Shown here piece after piece: positions 55,483-64,000 of a DNA stretch of 64,000 nucleotides. Under the pieces are notes generated by a model. It was not told the origin of the DNA. It saw only the letters and a list, made by a program, of their open reading frames with translations, and did not search any database. Origin of the DNA: Demequina sediminicola. GTDB lineage: Bacteria > Actinomycetota > Actinomycetes > Actinomycetales > Demequinaceae. The DNA lies in the NCBI RefSeq assembly GCF_000975055.1, contig NZ_BBRB01000001.1:310001-374000 (forward strand), given 5' to 3'. The position numbers and the translations under genes were made by a program. Each line of letters opens with the position of its first letter. Within the stretch, counting starts at the first letter, position 1.

Positions 55483-58047
55483 GAGCTTCTCGACGTTGTT
55501 GAAGCGCAGGACCAGACGCTTGACACCTTCCGAGCCAAAGTCGACCTTGACGACAGCGTTGCGCCCAGCGCCTTCAGTGCCGACCACCTTGCCCATGCCG
55601 AACTTGTCGCTCATGACTCGGTCTCCCACCTCAAAGCCAACATCACCGGCACCGCCGCCTGGAGGGCTCGGCGGCACCCGCCGCGTCGTGACGGCTCCTG
55701 CACGGCCATACGTGTTGCCATCGGCCCGGTCCTGCGAGCCGCCATAGCCACCTGATCCATAACCCATGCCGGTCCACGAACTGGAACGACTAGTGCCGCG
55801 ATCCGATTGGGCACGTAGTTGCTGCATCGAGGTCTGCGCGATCTCCCATTCGACAAGCTCCGCGGGGATTTCCTCCGCGAAGCGTGAAGGCCCAAAGTAC
55901 TGGGGCGTGCCCCAGCTTGAGCGGACTTGTGCGCGCGTCAGATAGAGCTTCTGGCGTGCACGCGTCAGCCCCACATACGCGAGCCGGCGCTCCTCTTCCA
56001 TGTCCTTGGTGACGCCGGATTCGATTGACCGCATGTGCGGGAACGTGCCGTCTTCCATTCCGGTGAGGAACACCACGGGGAACTCGAGTCCCTTGGCGGT
56101 GTGAAGCGTCATCATTGTGACGACGCCGCCGCCTCCGTCGTCGTCAGGGAGCTGGTCGGCGTCTGCCACCAGGGCAACCTTCTCGAGGAAGTCCTCGAGG
56201 GTGCCATCGGGGTTCTCTTCCGAGAACTCGCGGCCCACGGCCACCAACTCCATGATGTTCTCGACTCGCGACGCATCCTGAGGATCGTCCGACGCACGGT
56301 ATGCGGTCAGCATGCCGGAGCGGTCAGCGATGGCATCGAGCACACCGGCAGGGCCGTTGTCGACGGCCAGGGCACGCAGATCGTCCATCAGCGAGGTGAA
56401 GTCCCCGAGCGCACGCACGGCACGGTTCTGGAGCCCCGCCTCGTCCGCACGGCGAAGCGCGACACCGAAACTCACCGAGGCATCGGCCGTGGTCAATGAC
56501 CGACGCAGGTCGTCAATACCTTGAACAGCGGTGTCGCCGATGCCCCGCTTGGGGACGTTGATAATGCGCCGCGTAGCGATGTCGTCGTCTTCATTCACGA
56601 CGGCCGCGAGGTAGGCCATCATGTCTTTGATTTCCTTGCGCTCATAGAAGCGCGTGCCGCCGATGACCTTGTAGGGGATGTCGGCGCGCATGAAGCGCTC
56701 TTCCAGTGCACGCGACTGTGCGTTGGCGCGGTACATGATGGCCATGTCGCCAGGCGCATAGTCGCCGCTGTCACGCAGTGCGTTGATCTGGTCGGCAATC
56801 CACTTGGCCTCGTCTTGCTCGCTTTCCGCGGCATAGCCCGTGATGATCGCACCCGCACCAGAGTCGGTCCATAGGTTCTTTGGACGGCGATCCGAGTTGT
56901 TCTTGATGACCGTGTTGGCGGCCGTCAGGATGTTCTGCGTCGAGCGATAGTTCTGCTCCAACCGGACGATGTGGGCGTTCGGGTAGTCCTTCTCGAACTC
57001 CATGATGTTGCGGATAGTCGCGCCACGGAAGGCATAAATGGACTGGTCCGCGTCACCGACGACGGTGAGTTCACCGGGAGGCAACGAAGCGTCGCCTTCG
57101 CGACCGATCAGTTCACGCACCAACGTGTACTGAGCGTGGTTGGTGTCCTGGTACTCGTCGACAAGCACGTGGCGGAAACGTTCGCGGTAGCGGCGTGCGA
57201 CGTCCTCGTTGTTCTGGAGCAGGCGCACTGTCCGCACAATGATGTCGTCAAAGTCCACGGCGTTGGCGGCCTCAAGGCGCTTCTGATACTCGCCGTACGC
57301 GCGCCCGGCGGCGTGCTCAATGGAGAACTTGGAGGCTTTCTCGGTGGCAATGAGTGCTTCCTGAGGCGTGATCAGCTCGTCCTTGAACTTGCCGATCCGG
57401 TTCAACAGCGCCTTGGCGTTGAACTTCTTAGGGTCGATGTCCAGTTCCTTGGCCACCAACTTCATCAGGTTCGCTGAGTCGGACGAATCGTAGATCGAGA
57501 AGGTCGACTTCAGACCTGCCGCCTCGTAGTCGGCGCGCAACATGCGAACACACGCCGAGTGGAAGGTCGAGACCCACATGCGGCGGGCTTCAGGCCCCAC
57601 CAAATCCTCGACGCGCTCGCGCATCTCGCCAGCTGCCTTGTTGGTAAACGTAATCGCCAGGACCTCATGAGGGCGCGCACGGCCAGACTCCAACAGGTAG
57701 GCGATGCGGTGCGTCAGCACACGGGTCTTTCCGGAGCCAGCACCGGCCATGATGAGCAGCGCTTCACCGTGGTGCATCACTGCCTCTGCCTGCGCGGGGT
57801 TTAGCCCTTGGACAAGCGGTGACTCTGTTCCCAACGCCCGTGCAGCCGGCGCTGGCGCTGGCGCTGGCGCAACAGGCTCTGATGCCGGCGGAGTCCACGC
57901 CTCCTCGGGCATCGGCTCTTCTTCGGGCTCAGGCCACGGCTCAGGCTCGGGGCCGGGATCGGGTTCAGGCGTGGCGCCCGTGACGTTCGGGCGTGCGGGC
58001 TGGGGCTTCGAGGAGTCGGAGCCGTCGAGTTCAAAAAGCGCATCCAT
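55480..58047 (-). CDS. pcrA: UvrD/PcrA superfamily 1 DNA helicase
   Basis: An 855-residue 3'-5' helicase for DNA repair and replication restart. An acidic Pro-rich N-terminal extension (about 60 residues) precedes the Q motif and Walker A AGAGSGKTRVLTHR. DEYQDTN, VGDADQSIYAFRGA, LEQNYRSTQNI, TLHTAKGLEFPVVFLTG and YVGLTRARQKLYL follow. The C-terminal GDRVMSDKFGMGKVVGTEG module is the RNA-polymerase-binding Tudor-like domain of PcrA. ATG at 58047; an in-frame GTG at 58056 is possible. Confidence 0.95.
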   Translation of the reverse strand: MDALFELDGSDSSKPQPARPNVTGATPEPDPGPEPEPWPEPEEEPMPEEAWTPPASEPVAPAPAPAPAARALGTESPLVQGLNPAQAEAVMHHGEALLIMAGAGSGKTRVLTHRIAYLLESGRARPHEVLAITFTNKAAGEMRERVEDLVGPEARRMWVSTFHSACVRMLRADYEAAGLKSTFSIYDSSDSANLMKLVAKELDIDPKKFNAKALLNRIGKFKDELITPQEALIATEKASKFSIEHAAGRAYGEYQKRLEAANAVDFDDIIVRTVRLLQNNEDVARRYRERFRHVLVDEYQDTNHAQYTLVRELIGREGDASLPPGELTVVGDADQSIYAFRGATIRNIMEFEKDYPNAHIVRLEQNYRSTQNILTAANTVIKNNSDRRPKNLWTDSGAGAIITGYAAESEQDEAKWIADQINALRDSGDYAPGDMAIMYRANAQSRALEERFMRADIPYKVIGGTRFYERKEIKDMMAYLAAVVNEDDDIATRRIINVPKRGIGDTAVQGIDDLRRSLTTADASVSFGVALRRADEAGLQNRAVRALGDFTSLMDDLRALAVDNGPAGVLDAIADRSGMLTAYRASDDPQDASRVENIMELVAVGREFSEENPDGTLEDFLEKVALVADADQLPDDDGGGGVVTMMTLHTAKGLEFPVVFLTGMEDGTFPHMRSIESGVTKDMEEERRLAYVGLTRARQKLYLTRAQVRSSWGTPQYFGPSRFAEEIPAELVEWEIAQTSMQQLRAQSDRGTSRSSSWTGMGYGSGGYGGSQDRADGNTYGRAGAVTTRRVPPSPPGGGAGDVGFEVGDRVMSDKFGMGKVVGTEGAGRNAVVKVDFGSEGVKRLVLRFNNVEKL

Positions 58048-58125
58048 GACGGCCACGAGTCTAGGCGCTCACGCCGACATCAGACACTCGCTGTGGACTG
58101 ACCGGCACAGCGATGCGGGACGGCC

Positions 58126-58542
58126 CTAGCGCGAACGGCGTGCGAGGGAACCGTACTGCTCGAATGCTCCGAGGGCCTCGTCTGCGGCAGCGCGCACCAC
58201 CGGATCGTTGTCATATCTCGACATGTCGAGGAGCACTCGCCACACTTCGCGATCGGCGGGACCACGACCTGCCTGGGCCAACATGGCAAAACCCTTGGCG
58301 ACCGTGGTTCTCACCTGAACGCGGCGGTCCGAGGCCAAGCGTTTGAGCTCGGGCACCATCGACTCGAGCTCGCTGATGCGTCGCGAGATGGCCTCTTCAC
58401 GAGCCTTCCACTCGCTGGTGCGAGACTCCACAGGTGGTGCCGGCTCGGAAGCCTGGTGGTGTCCCACCCAGAAGGCGAGGGCGCGCAGTCGCTCGTGGCT
58501 GTCATCGTGACGCGTGGGCGCGCCTGGCATGAGTACCGTCAT
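58126..58542 (-). CDS. HEAT-repeat-like hypothetical protein
   Basis: 138 residues of unknown function. A charged coiled stretch (EWKAREEAISRRISELESM) is followed by two HEAT-like helical pairs (PELKRLASDRRVQVRTTVAKGFAML and VLLDMSRYDNDPVVRAAADEALGAF). The tail is basic. ATG at 58542 is taken as start; a longer frame exists to 58599. It ends 79 bp upstream of pcrA. Confidence 0.6.
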   Translation of the reverse strand: MTVLMPGAPTRHDDSHERLRALAFWVGHHQASEPAPPVESRTSEWKAREEAISRRISELESMVPELKRLASDRRVQVRTTVAKGFAMLAQAGRGPADREVWRVLLDMSRYDNDPVVRAAADEALGAFEQYGSLARRSR

Positions 58543-58644
58543 GGTCTTTGCACCTGTTCTGGAAGACCCCCGGCCCATCCACCGGGGTGCTACGCGCAAA
58601 AATAGCGAGATCGTGACTCAGGTACCTGTGAGCCGCTGCAGCGT

Positions 58645-59295
58645 CTAAACGATGCGCCTCTGCGCCGCCCAATGCGCCAGTTCATGCCGGTTGGAGAGTT
58701 GCAGTTTGTGTAGCACCTTCCCCACGTGGGTTTCCACGGTCTTGATAGAGATAAAGAGCTTCTCCCCCACCTCTCGGTAGGTGTATCCGCGTGCGATGAG
58801 TCGCATGACTTCTTGTTCGCGGGCTGTCAGTTGATCGAGTTCGTCATCTGCGGCTGCCACCTCACCGCCAGCGGCGCCAAACGCATCGAGAACAAAACCG
58901 GCCAGGCGTGGGGAGAACACGGCATCTCCTTGCGCTACGCGTCGCACGGCGTCGGAGAGGTCGGGGCCGGAGATCGATTTGGTGACATAGCCGCGAGCGC
59001 CTGCTCGGATCACGGACACCACGTCTTCGGCGGAATCGGACACGCTCAGTGCCAACACGCGGGTGCCATCGATGCGGCCGCGTGTGTGGGAGAGCACGTC
59101 GAGTGCGCCGGCACCAGTACCGCCGGGGAGGTGCACATCGAGGATGACGACATCGGGCCTGAGGTCAAGGATTTCCGCCACCGCTGACTCGACGTCTCGT
59201 GCCTCGCCAATCACCTCGATGGCGTCGTCAAGGCTCTCCCGCACACCTACGCGAATCACGTCATGGTCGTCGACGATCACTACGGATACCGACAT
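58645..59295 (-). CDS. NarL/LuxR-family response regulator
   Basis: A 216-residue DNA-binding regulator. The receiver has acidic DDHD near the N-terminus, the phosphorylatable Asp in DVVILDVHLPGG, and Ser/Lys switch residues (ALSVSDS, TKSISG). The HTH reads LTAREQEVMRLIARGYTYRE and KTVETHVGKVLHKL. Its ATG overlaps the stop of the kinase gene by one base. Confidence 0.93.
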   Translation of the reverse strand: MSVSVVIVDDHDVIRVGVRESLDDAIEVIGEARDVESAVAEILDLRPDVVILDVHLPGGTGAGALDVLSHTRGRIDGTRVLALSVSDSAEDVVSVIRAGARGYVTKSISGPDLSDAVRRVAQGDAVFSPRLAGFVLDAFGAAGGEVAAADDELDQLTAREQEVMRLIARGYTYREVGEKLFISIKTVETHVGKVLHKLQLSNRHELAHWAAQRRIV

Positions 59296-60332
59296 CAGTT
59301 CTCCTCTCGCGGCACGGAAATGGTGACTTCCGTGCGACTTCCTGGGGCAGAATTCACCGTTGCACGGCCACCGTAGCGTTGCACTCGGCCCACGATGGAA
59401 TGGCGGATTCCAGCGCGGTCTTCTTCAATGCTGGCAGGGTCAAACCCTGGGCCTGCGTCGCGCACAAAAACCTCGAACCCTGTGGCCGTGAGTTCCGCAT
59501 ACACAGAAATCGGGCCGATGCCGTGACGAGCAGCATTGGCTGTCGCCTCGCGTGTGGCGGCCACGGCCGCAGCCAACGTATCGCTCAGCGGTGCGTCGCC
59601 CACCGTCACTGTGTCGACGACGACGCCGTACGCGTCTTCAATGTCCGCAACGGCATCGGCGATAGCGGTAGCAACCGACTGTGAGGGGTCGGCGCGCCCT
59701 GCGTACAGGTATGCGCGGAGGTCGCGCTCCTGGGCGCGCGCTAAACGCGCCACGGTGTCTGGGTCGTCGGCGCGGGCACGGATCAGTGTGAGTGTTTGCA
59801 GGACTGAATCGTGCAGGTGGGCAGCGATCTCTGCGCGCTCGTGTTCCCGCACACGTTCCGTACGCTCAATCGACACTTGCCGAATCAGGCGCATCCACCA
59901 CGGCGCAAGCATGAGCGCCAGCCCCAGCACCACCACGAGCGACGCGACCGTGGAACGCACCACCACCGACTCGGTGAACTCCCACGTCGCAAACCATCCA
60001 AGCGCGGCAAGCCCCACCACAAAACCGACAAGCAGTCGCACCCAATCGGCACGCTGGAAAAGTCCATGCATGTCGAGGCGCCGCGCATCCTGACCAAAGG
60101 CGCCGTCGAGTGGGCTCCACATCAGACCAAGCGACACGATGAAGAGGAGAGCGGGAAACACCCACGGCGGAAGGTCCTCTGCACCCCACCGCTGAACCGC
60201 GAGCGCACCAGCACCACTGAGCGCGGCAAGCCCTAAGAGTGCGCGCCACCACGCGGGCGCACTCCGGCGTTGCTCAAGGGGTGTGGCGATGCGGGTCGCC
60301 TGCGGGGTGCTCACGGGAACATCGTCACACAC
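59295..60332 (-). CDS. Sensor histidine kinase (HisKA_3 type)
   Basis: A 345-residue membrane kinase. About four N-terminal spans (within residues 30-150) are followed by the dimerisation/phosphoacceptor helix ERAEIAAHLHDSVLQTLTLI (phospho-His in HLHDS) and an ATPase domain with ATREATANAARHG and DAGPGFDP. There is no large extracellular sensor, so it is probably an intramembrane-sensing envelope-stress kinase. Start is GTG at 60332, or GTG at 60314. It is divergent from the PspC-type gene. Confidence 0.9.
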   Translation of the reverse strand: MCDDVPVSTPQATRIATPLEQRRSAPAWWRALLGLAALSGAGALAVQRWGAEDLPPWVFPALLFIVSLGLMWSPLDGAFGQDARRLDMHGLFQRADWVRLLVGFVVGLAALGWFATWEFTESVVVRSTVASLVVVLGLALMLAPWWMRLIRQVSIERTERVREHERAEIAAHLHDSVLQTLTLIRARADDPDTVARLARAQERDLRAYLYAGRADPSQSVATAIADAVADIEDAYGVVVDTVTVGDAPLSDTLAAAVAATREATANAARHGIGPISVYAELTATGFEVFVRDAGPGFDPASIEEDRAGIRHSIVGRVQRYGGRATVNSAPGSRTEVTISVPREEN

Positions 60333-60485
60333 GCACCACCACGGTTGGCCCCGCTCTGGTGAATCTCAGGGTGTGCTGCGCCTCAGGGTCAGGGCACAAA
60401 TCAGGGTGTCCCCTCATAGCGTGACCCGGCGGCCGAGCGTGAGACTTGAAACAGACCCCGGCCCTACGACGTTGCAAGGAGCATC

Positions 60486-61979
60486 ATGAGCGACAACCCG
60501 CAGCCCCCTCAGGAGGCCGCATTTTTCACTGCCATTCGAGAGTGGGGACTCGTCCGCGAGACAGGTGGCATGGGAGGTGTGACATCCGGCCTTGGTTCAA
60601 GGATTGGCTTGGCACCAGCTCCCGCACGGCTACTGACGGTGCTCGCAGCTGTGGTCCTGACAGGGCCTGTGCTCTTGGCCTATGGTGCCGCGTGGGGCCT
60701 GTTGCCTGACCGCCATGGACGCATCATCATCCAGGACTTTGGACGTGGCATCACGAATGTTGGAGCGCTTCTCGGTATCGCGATCTTGTCGATCGTGGGT
60801 CTGATCTTTATCGATGACAGCCCACTTCTGGGAATCCCCGGAGTGAATTGGGCTGGTGGAGCATGGGGACACATCGGAGACACCTTCGGGTTCTTTGCAG
60901 TGCTTGCTCCGCTCGCACTCCTGATTGGCGCCACCGTGATTGTGGTGACATTGATTCGTCGCAAACGCGACAACGCCACAGACTTCGAGCCCACCCGCTA
61001 CTCGTCGGCCGACACCGATGCCCCAGCTCCTGCATCAGCCGCCCACGCGACCTCCACCCCAGCCGACTCGGGTGCTGCGTCGCATTCCACATCACCTCAG
61101 TACGCCCAGCCTCCGGTCACGCGAACGGCAGCCGCCACCGCGCCGCCGGCATCGGCCGGGCCACGCCCTCCCGCATACGACTACCACTACAAGCCCAAGC
61201 CACCCGGCCCAGGTAAGCCCGGATGGCTTGGATTCCTCGGGGTTCTCGTAGTCAGCGCCGCCATTGTCTTGTGGCTCGACCGCAACGGCGAACTTGGCGT
61301 GGCACCGCTAGTCGCGTGGGGAGCTGCTATCACCATCGGCCTGGGAGCAGTCCTTGTCGTGGTGGCACTGTCCGGCCGTCGGCTCGGGTTCTTGGGATTT
61401 GTTTCCGTGTGTGCCGTCCTCCTGGCGGGGCTCTTCACCGTGAATGCTGACAGCGTCCGCGATCACTACAGCAGTGACTGGTACGGCTGGGCAATCCTGG
61501 GAGACGGCAGCGTCCACGTCGAATATGGAAGCTCCGACGAGTCTTCAACCTCGACATCAATCTCAGCCGAGCCGTTTGACCCTGCCGAGTCCACGGACGC
61601 CACGGTCGACGCCTTCACTGACGACTACTCGCGCGTGGTCTTGCCGGAGTACTGCATGGCTGGCGACGCGGGCCACGGCACTGGTGAGCCGAGCAGTGCC
61701 CTCGCTGTGACCGACCTCACGGCCGACGAGACCATCGGCGTGGGTCCAGGCCTCACCCGCATCACGGTCGCCGCTGGCACCAACCTCGTCATCGAAGGCA
61801 CTGGGACCGGCATGGTGATCTGGGAGGATCGCGATGTTTCATGCGAACTCTGGGAACACGACGGCGTTGATAACTGGCTCGGCGACACATGGATTTCCCT
61901 TGTCAATCCCGGAGAACCCACGCTGACCATCAACTCCTCCAACGGAGGCACCATCTACATCGAGGAGGTCGCCAAATGA
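60486..61979 (+). CDS. PspC-domain membrane protein with LiaF-like C-terminus
   Basis: A 497-residue membrane protein. The PspC domain covers residues about 15-80 (GGVTSGLGSRIGLAPAPARL and WGLLPDRHG), with further spans, a cytosolic Pro/Ala-rich linker and a second membrane block (about 240-315). The exported C-terminus reads TNLVIEGTGTGMVIWEDRDV and SSNGGTIYIEE, similar to LiaF/DUF2154 beta-structures. The ATG follows AAGGAG. Its position, divergent from a kinase-regulator pair, suggests a cell-envelope stress module analogous to LiaFSR. Confidence 0.85.
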   Translation: MSDNPQPPQEAAFFTAIREWGLVRETGGMGGVTSGLGSRIGLAPAPARLLTVLAAVVLTGPVLLAYGAAWGLLPDRHGRIIIQDFGRGITNVGALLGIAILSIVGLIFIDDSPLLGIPGVNWAGGAWGHIGDTFGFFAVLAPLALLIGATVIVVTLIRRKRDNATDFEPTRYSSADTDAPAPASAAHATSTPADSGAASHSTSPQYAQPPVTRTAAATAPPASAGPRPPAYDYHYKPKPPGPGKPGWLGFLGVLVVSAAIVLWLDRNGELGVAPLVAWGAAITIGLGAVLVVVALSGRRLGFLGFVSVCAVLLAGLFTVNADSVRDHYSSDWYGWAILGDGSVHVEYGSSDESSTSTSISAEPFDPAESTDATVDAFTDDYSRVVLPEYCMAGDAGHGTGEPSSALAVTDLTADETIGVGPGLTRITVAAGTNLVIEGTGTGMVIWEDRDVSCELWEHDGVDNWLGDTWISLVNPGEPTLTINSSNGGTIYIEEVAK

Positions 61980-62494
61980 GTACCGCAACCACCATGGGGC
62001 GCCCACGCCGGCGCATTGGTCAGCGCATCTCTAGTGCGCTGTGGGGCCTGGTCGTGATGACCGCTGGCGCTGTGATGGCGCTTTCACTGTCCGGCTACGA
62101 GATCGATTTTGAACTCGCCATCATTATTGGGCTCGCGGTCTTTGGCACGTGGATGCTGTTGTCCGCTGCGGTGTCGGGTCTCGGGCGCAAGCGTGAGACC
62201 CGGCAAGCAACAGCTCCGGTCGTGGAAGAGCCGGCGGAGCCAGACGCCTCAAAGCCTGACACTTTGAACCAAAGGTGGCCGGGACACGCCGGCGATACGG
62301 CCGATGCTGATGCAGTTGACGGCGAGTCGGCCCCTTCACCGGTTCGTAGTGATGAGGGAAGCGCCGGAATCGACGGCGGCACGGTCGCTCTTGACGCGGC
62401 TGACTCCGAGACGGCCGATGCTGGCGCAGGCGACATCCCGACAGCGGATGCTGACGCAGCTAACTCTGAGACGGCCAACACAACCGACAAGTAG
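61976..62494 (+). CDS. Two-span membrane protein with acidic Ala/Asp-rich tail
   Basis: 172 residues, not recognised. A basic N-terminus (GRPRRRIGQR), two membrane spans (ALWGLVVMTAGAVMALSLS, FELAIIIGLAVFGTWMLLS) and a low-complexity acidic tail with repeats such as DAADSETADAGAGD and DADAANSETANTT. ATG overlaps the PspC gene stop by 4 bp, so it is a partner in the envelope-stress module. Confidence 0.8.
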   Translation: MSTATTMGRPRRRIGQRISSALWGLVVMTAGAVMALSLSGYEIDFELAIIIGLAVFGTWMLLSAAVSGLGRKRETRQATAPVVEEPAEPDASKPDTLNQRWPGHAGDTADADAVDGESAPSPVRSDEGSAGIDGGTVALDAADSETADAGAGDIPTADADAANSETANTTDK

Positions 62495-62534
62495 CGTCGC
62501 AGCGCCCACCGATCGGGGTACTCCACGTTGACAT

Positions 62535-62570
62535 AGCAATGGCGGCCAGGATCACCTGGCCGCCATTGCT
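62535..62570. terminator. Bidirectional terminator before guaA end
   Basis: A perfect 16-bp stem (62535-62550 with 62555-62570) and ATCA loop between convergent genes ending at 62494 and 62596. Confidence 0.85.
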
Positions 62571-62595
62571 GTATGCCGCTGTGACGCGACTCGCC

Positions 62596-64000
62596 TTACT
62601 CCCACTCGATGGTGCCTGGCGGCTTGCTGGTGACATCAAGCGTGACGCGGTTAACCTCAGGGACCTCATTGGTAATGCGGTTCGAGATGTGCGCGAGGGT
62701 CTCATAGGGCAGACGGGACCAGTCGGCTGTCATCGCATCCTCGGAAGAGACCGGACGCAGCACGATGGGGTGACCATAGGTACGGCCGTCCCCTTGGACA
62801 CCGACAGAGCGGACATCCGCCAAGAGCACCACGGGGCACTGCCAAATCTCGTTGTCCAAACCGGCACGTGTGAGCTCTTCGCGAGCGATCGCATCGGCCC
62901 GGCGAAGGATCTCCAGACGTTCCCAGGTCACTTCACCGATGATGCGGATGCCCAATCCAGGCCCCGGGAACGGCTGGCGTCCCACGATCTCCTCAGGGAT
63001 GCCGAGTTCACGGCCCACTGCGCGAACCTCGTCCTTGAACAGCGTCCGTAGCGGCTCCACAAGGGAGAACTGCAGGTCATCTGGGAGGCCTCCCACGTTG
63101 TGGTGGCTCTTGATGTTCGCAGCACCTTCGCCGCCGCCGGACTCAACAACGTCGGGGTATAGCGTTCCCTGCACGAGGAACTCGACGTCCTCGCCGTCGG
63201 CCCCTGCTTCCTCAACAACCTGGCGCGCAGCGTCCTCGAAGACACGGATAAATTCGCGGCCAATGATCTTGCGCTTGGTTTCCGGGTCAGACACGCCTGC
63301 GAGCGCGCTGAGGAAGCGCTCCTTCTCGTCACGGATGATGAGGCGCACACCGGTGGAGTCGACGAAGTCCTTCTCGATCTGCTCCACTTCCCCGGCTCGC
63401 ATGAGCCCATGGTCGACGTGGATGCAGGTGAGCTGATCCCCGACCGCCTTCTGCACGATGGCCGCAGCAACGGCGGAGTCCACACCACCGGACAGTGCAC
63501 AGATCACACGCTTGTCCCCGATCTGGGCGCGAATGCGCTCGACCTGTTCGTCGATGACGTTCTCACTGGTCCAGTCAGGCTTGAGGCCCGCGACGCGGAA
63601 CAGGAAGTTCTCGATGGATTCCTGACCCAGCGGCGAGTGCTTGACCTCGGGGTGCCACTGCACGCCACACATCTTGCGCTCGAGGTTTTCGAAGGCCGCG
63701 ACGGGGGCGCCCTCGGTCTGGGCCAGCACCGTGAAGCCTTCGGGCGCAGCGTGAACGGCGTCGCCGTGGCTCATCCACACGGTCTGCTCGACCGGGCTGC
63801 CTGCGAGCGCGGCACCCTGTTCCGCGACCTGCGCGGTGGTGCGGCCGTACTCACGGTTTCCGGTGTTGGCGACGTGGCCGCCCAGCACCTGTGCCATGGC
63901 CTGGAAGCCGTAGCAAATACCCATGACGGGCACGCCTGCGTCAAAGATCGCGGGGTCGATGTGCGGGGCGCCCTCGGCGTACACGGAGGACGGTCCGCCC
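62596..64000 (-). CDS. guaA: GMP synthase, N-terminus cut by window edge
   Basis: Converts XMP, glutamine and ATP to GMP. 468 residues are visible and the frame runs off the window, so roughly 55-60 N-terminal residues are missing. The class I amidotransferase domain shows the nucleophile Cys in [16 protein letters not shown] and His/Glu in [11 protein letters not shown]. The PP-motif SGGVDSAV marks the ATP pyrophosphatase domain, and the C-terminus reads [26 protein letters not shown]. It adds a further purine gene to the window. Confidence 0.96.
   Translation of the reverse strand, partial: GGPSSVYAEGAPHIDPAIFDAGVPVMGICYGFQAMAQVLGGHVANTGNREYGRTTAQVAEQGAALAGSPVEQTVWMSHGDAVHAAPEGFTVLAQTEGAPVAAFENLERKMCGVQWHPEVKHSPLGQESIENFLFRVAGLKPDWTSENVIDEQVERIRAQIGDKRVICALSGGVDSAVAAAIVQKAVGDQLTCIHVDHGLMRAGEVEQIEKDFVDSTGVRLIIRDEKERFLSALAGVSDPETKRKIIGREFIRVFEDAARQVVEEAGADGEDVEFLVQGTLYPDVVESGGGEGAANIKSHHNVGGLPDDLQFSLVEPLRTLFKDEVRAVGRELGIPEEIVGRQPFPGPGLGIRIIGEVTWERLEILRRADAIAREELTRAGLDNEIWQCPVVLLADVRSVGVQGDGRTYGHPIVLRPVSSEDAMTADWSRLPYETLAHISNRITNEVPEVNRVTLDVTSKPPGTIEWE

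Overview
The window is high-GC DNA from a Gram-positive actinomycete, most likely a member of the Micrococcales. The evidence is the high GC content with frequent GTG starts, carbohydrate ABC transporters that lack their own ATPase gene, ROK-family sugar regulators, an LAETG-type sortase substrate, an actinobacterial Mrp without the usual CxxC, and the order sucC-sucD / DUF6350 / purN-purH-DUF3017. Genus cannot be fixed from the sequence alone. No rRNA, tRNA, CRISPR array, prophage or transposase gene was seen.

Layout. (1) 1-7130: a divergent sugar locus. A GH13_18 phosphorylase and a translationally coupled glycerate kinase lie on the minus strand. A solute-binding lipoprotein, two permeases and a ROK repressor lie on the plus strand. 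Glucosylglycerate phosphorolysis would give glucose-1-phosphate plus glycerate, and the kinase would consume the glycerate, so a glucosylglycerate uptake and catabolism system is the best reading. (2) 7131-13105: a PHP phosphoesterase, a coiled-coil LAETG surface protein, aminopeptidase P and a thioredoxin-CcdA fusion. (3) 13187-17163: a flavin oxidoreductase, and a MocR regulator divergent from a PLP decarboxylase with two identical 24-bp palindromes between them. (4) 17295-22410: an MgtE_N/CBS protein with a DUF1003 partner, Mrp, small membrane proteins, and glyA-folD-xthA preceded by a ZTP riboswitch. (5) 24749-29162: a membrane acyltransferase, GNAT, CDP-alcohol phosphotransferase, PurU and a GT2 glycosyltransferase. 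(6) 29208-37757: an eight-gene minus-strand amino-sugar operon (ROK repressor, binding protein, two permeases, GH3 hexosaminidase, ROK kinase, nagB, nagA) with a palindromic operator at its head. (7) 37946-48517: mdh, icd, aquaporin, a TetR/SDR/CMD locus, a large acyltransferase-SGNH protein, DUF3017, purH and purN. (8) 48568-64000: DUF6350, sucCD, a degenerate LuxR remnant, ldh, pcrA, a two-component system divergent from a PspC-type envelope protein, and the start-truncated guaA.

Themes. One-carbon and purine metabolism recurs (glyA, folD, purU, purN, purH, guaA), and the ZTP riboswitch ties glyA-folD to purine/folate status because ZMP is the PurH substrate. Two sugar-import operons both depend on an ATPase encoded elsewhere.

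The least explained material is a family of intergenic repeats built around AAATGGNNCCATTT. Two copies lie directly after the stop codons of mocR and pcrA, one is a 64-bp hairpin after the decarboxylase gene, and an inverted pair encloses a 365-bp MITE-like segment containing a 36-bp-period tandem array.
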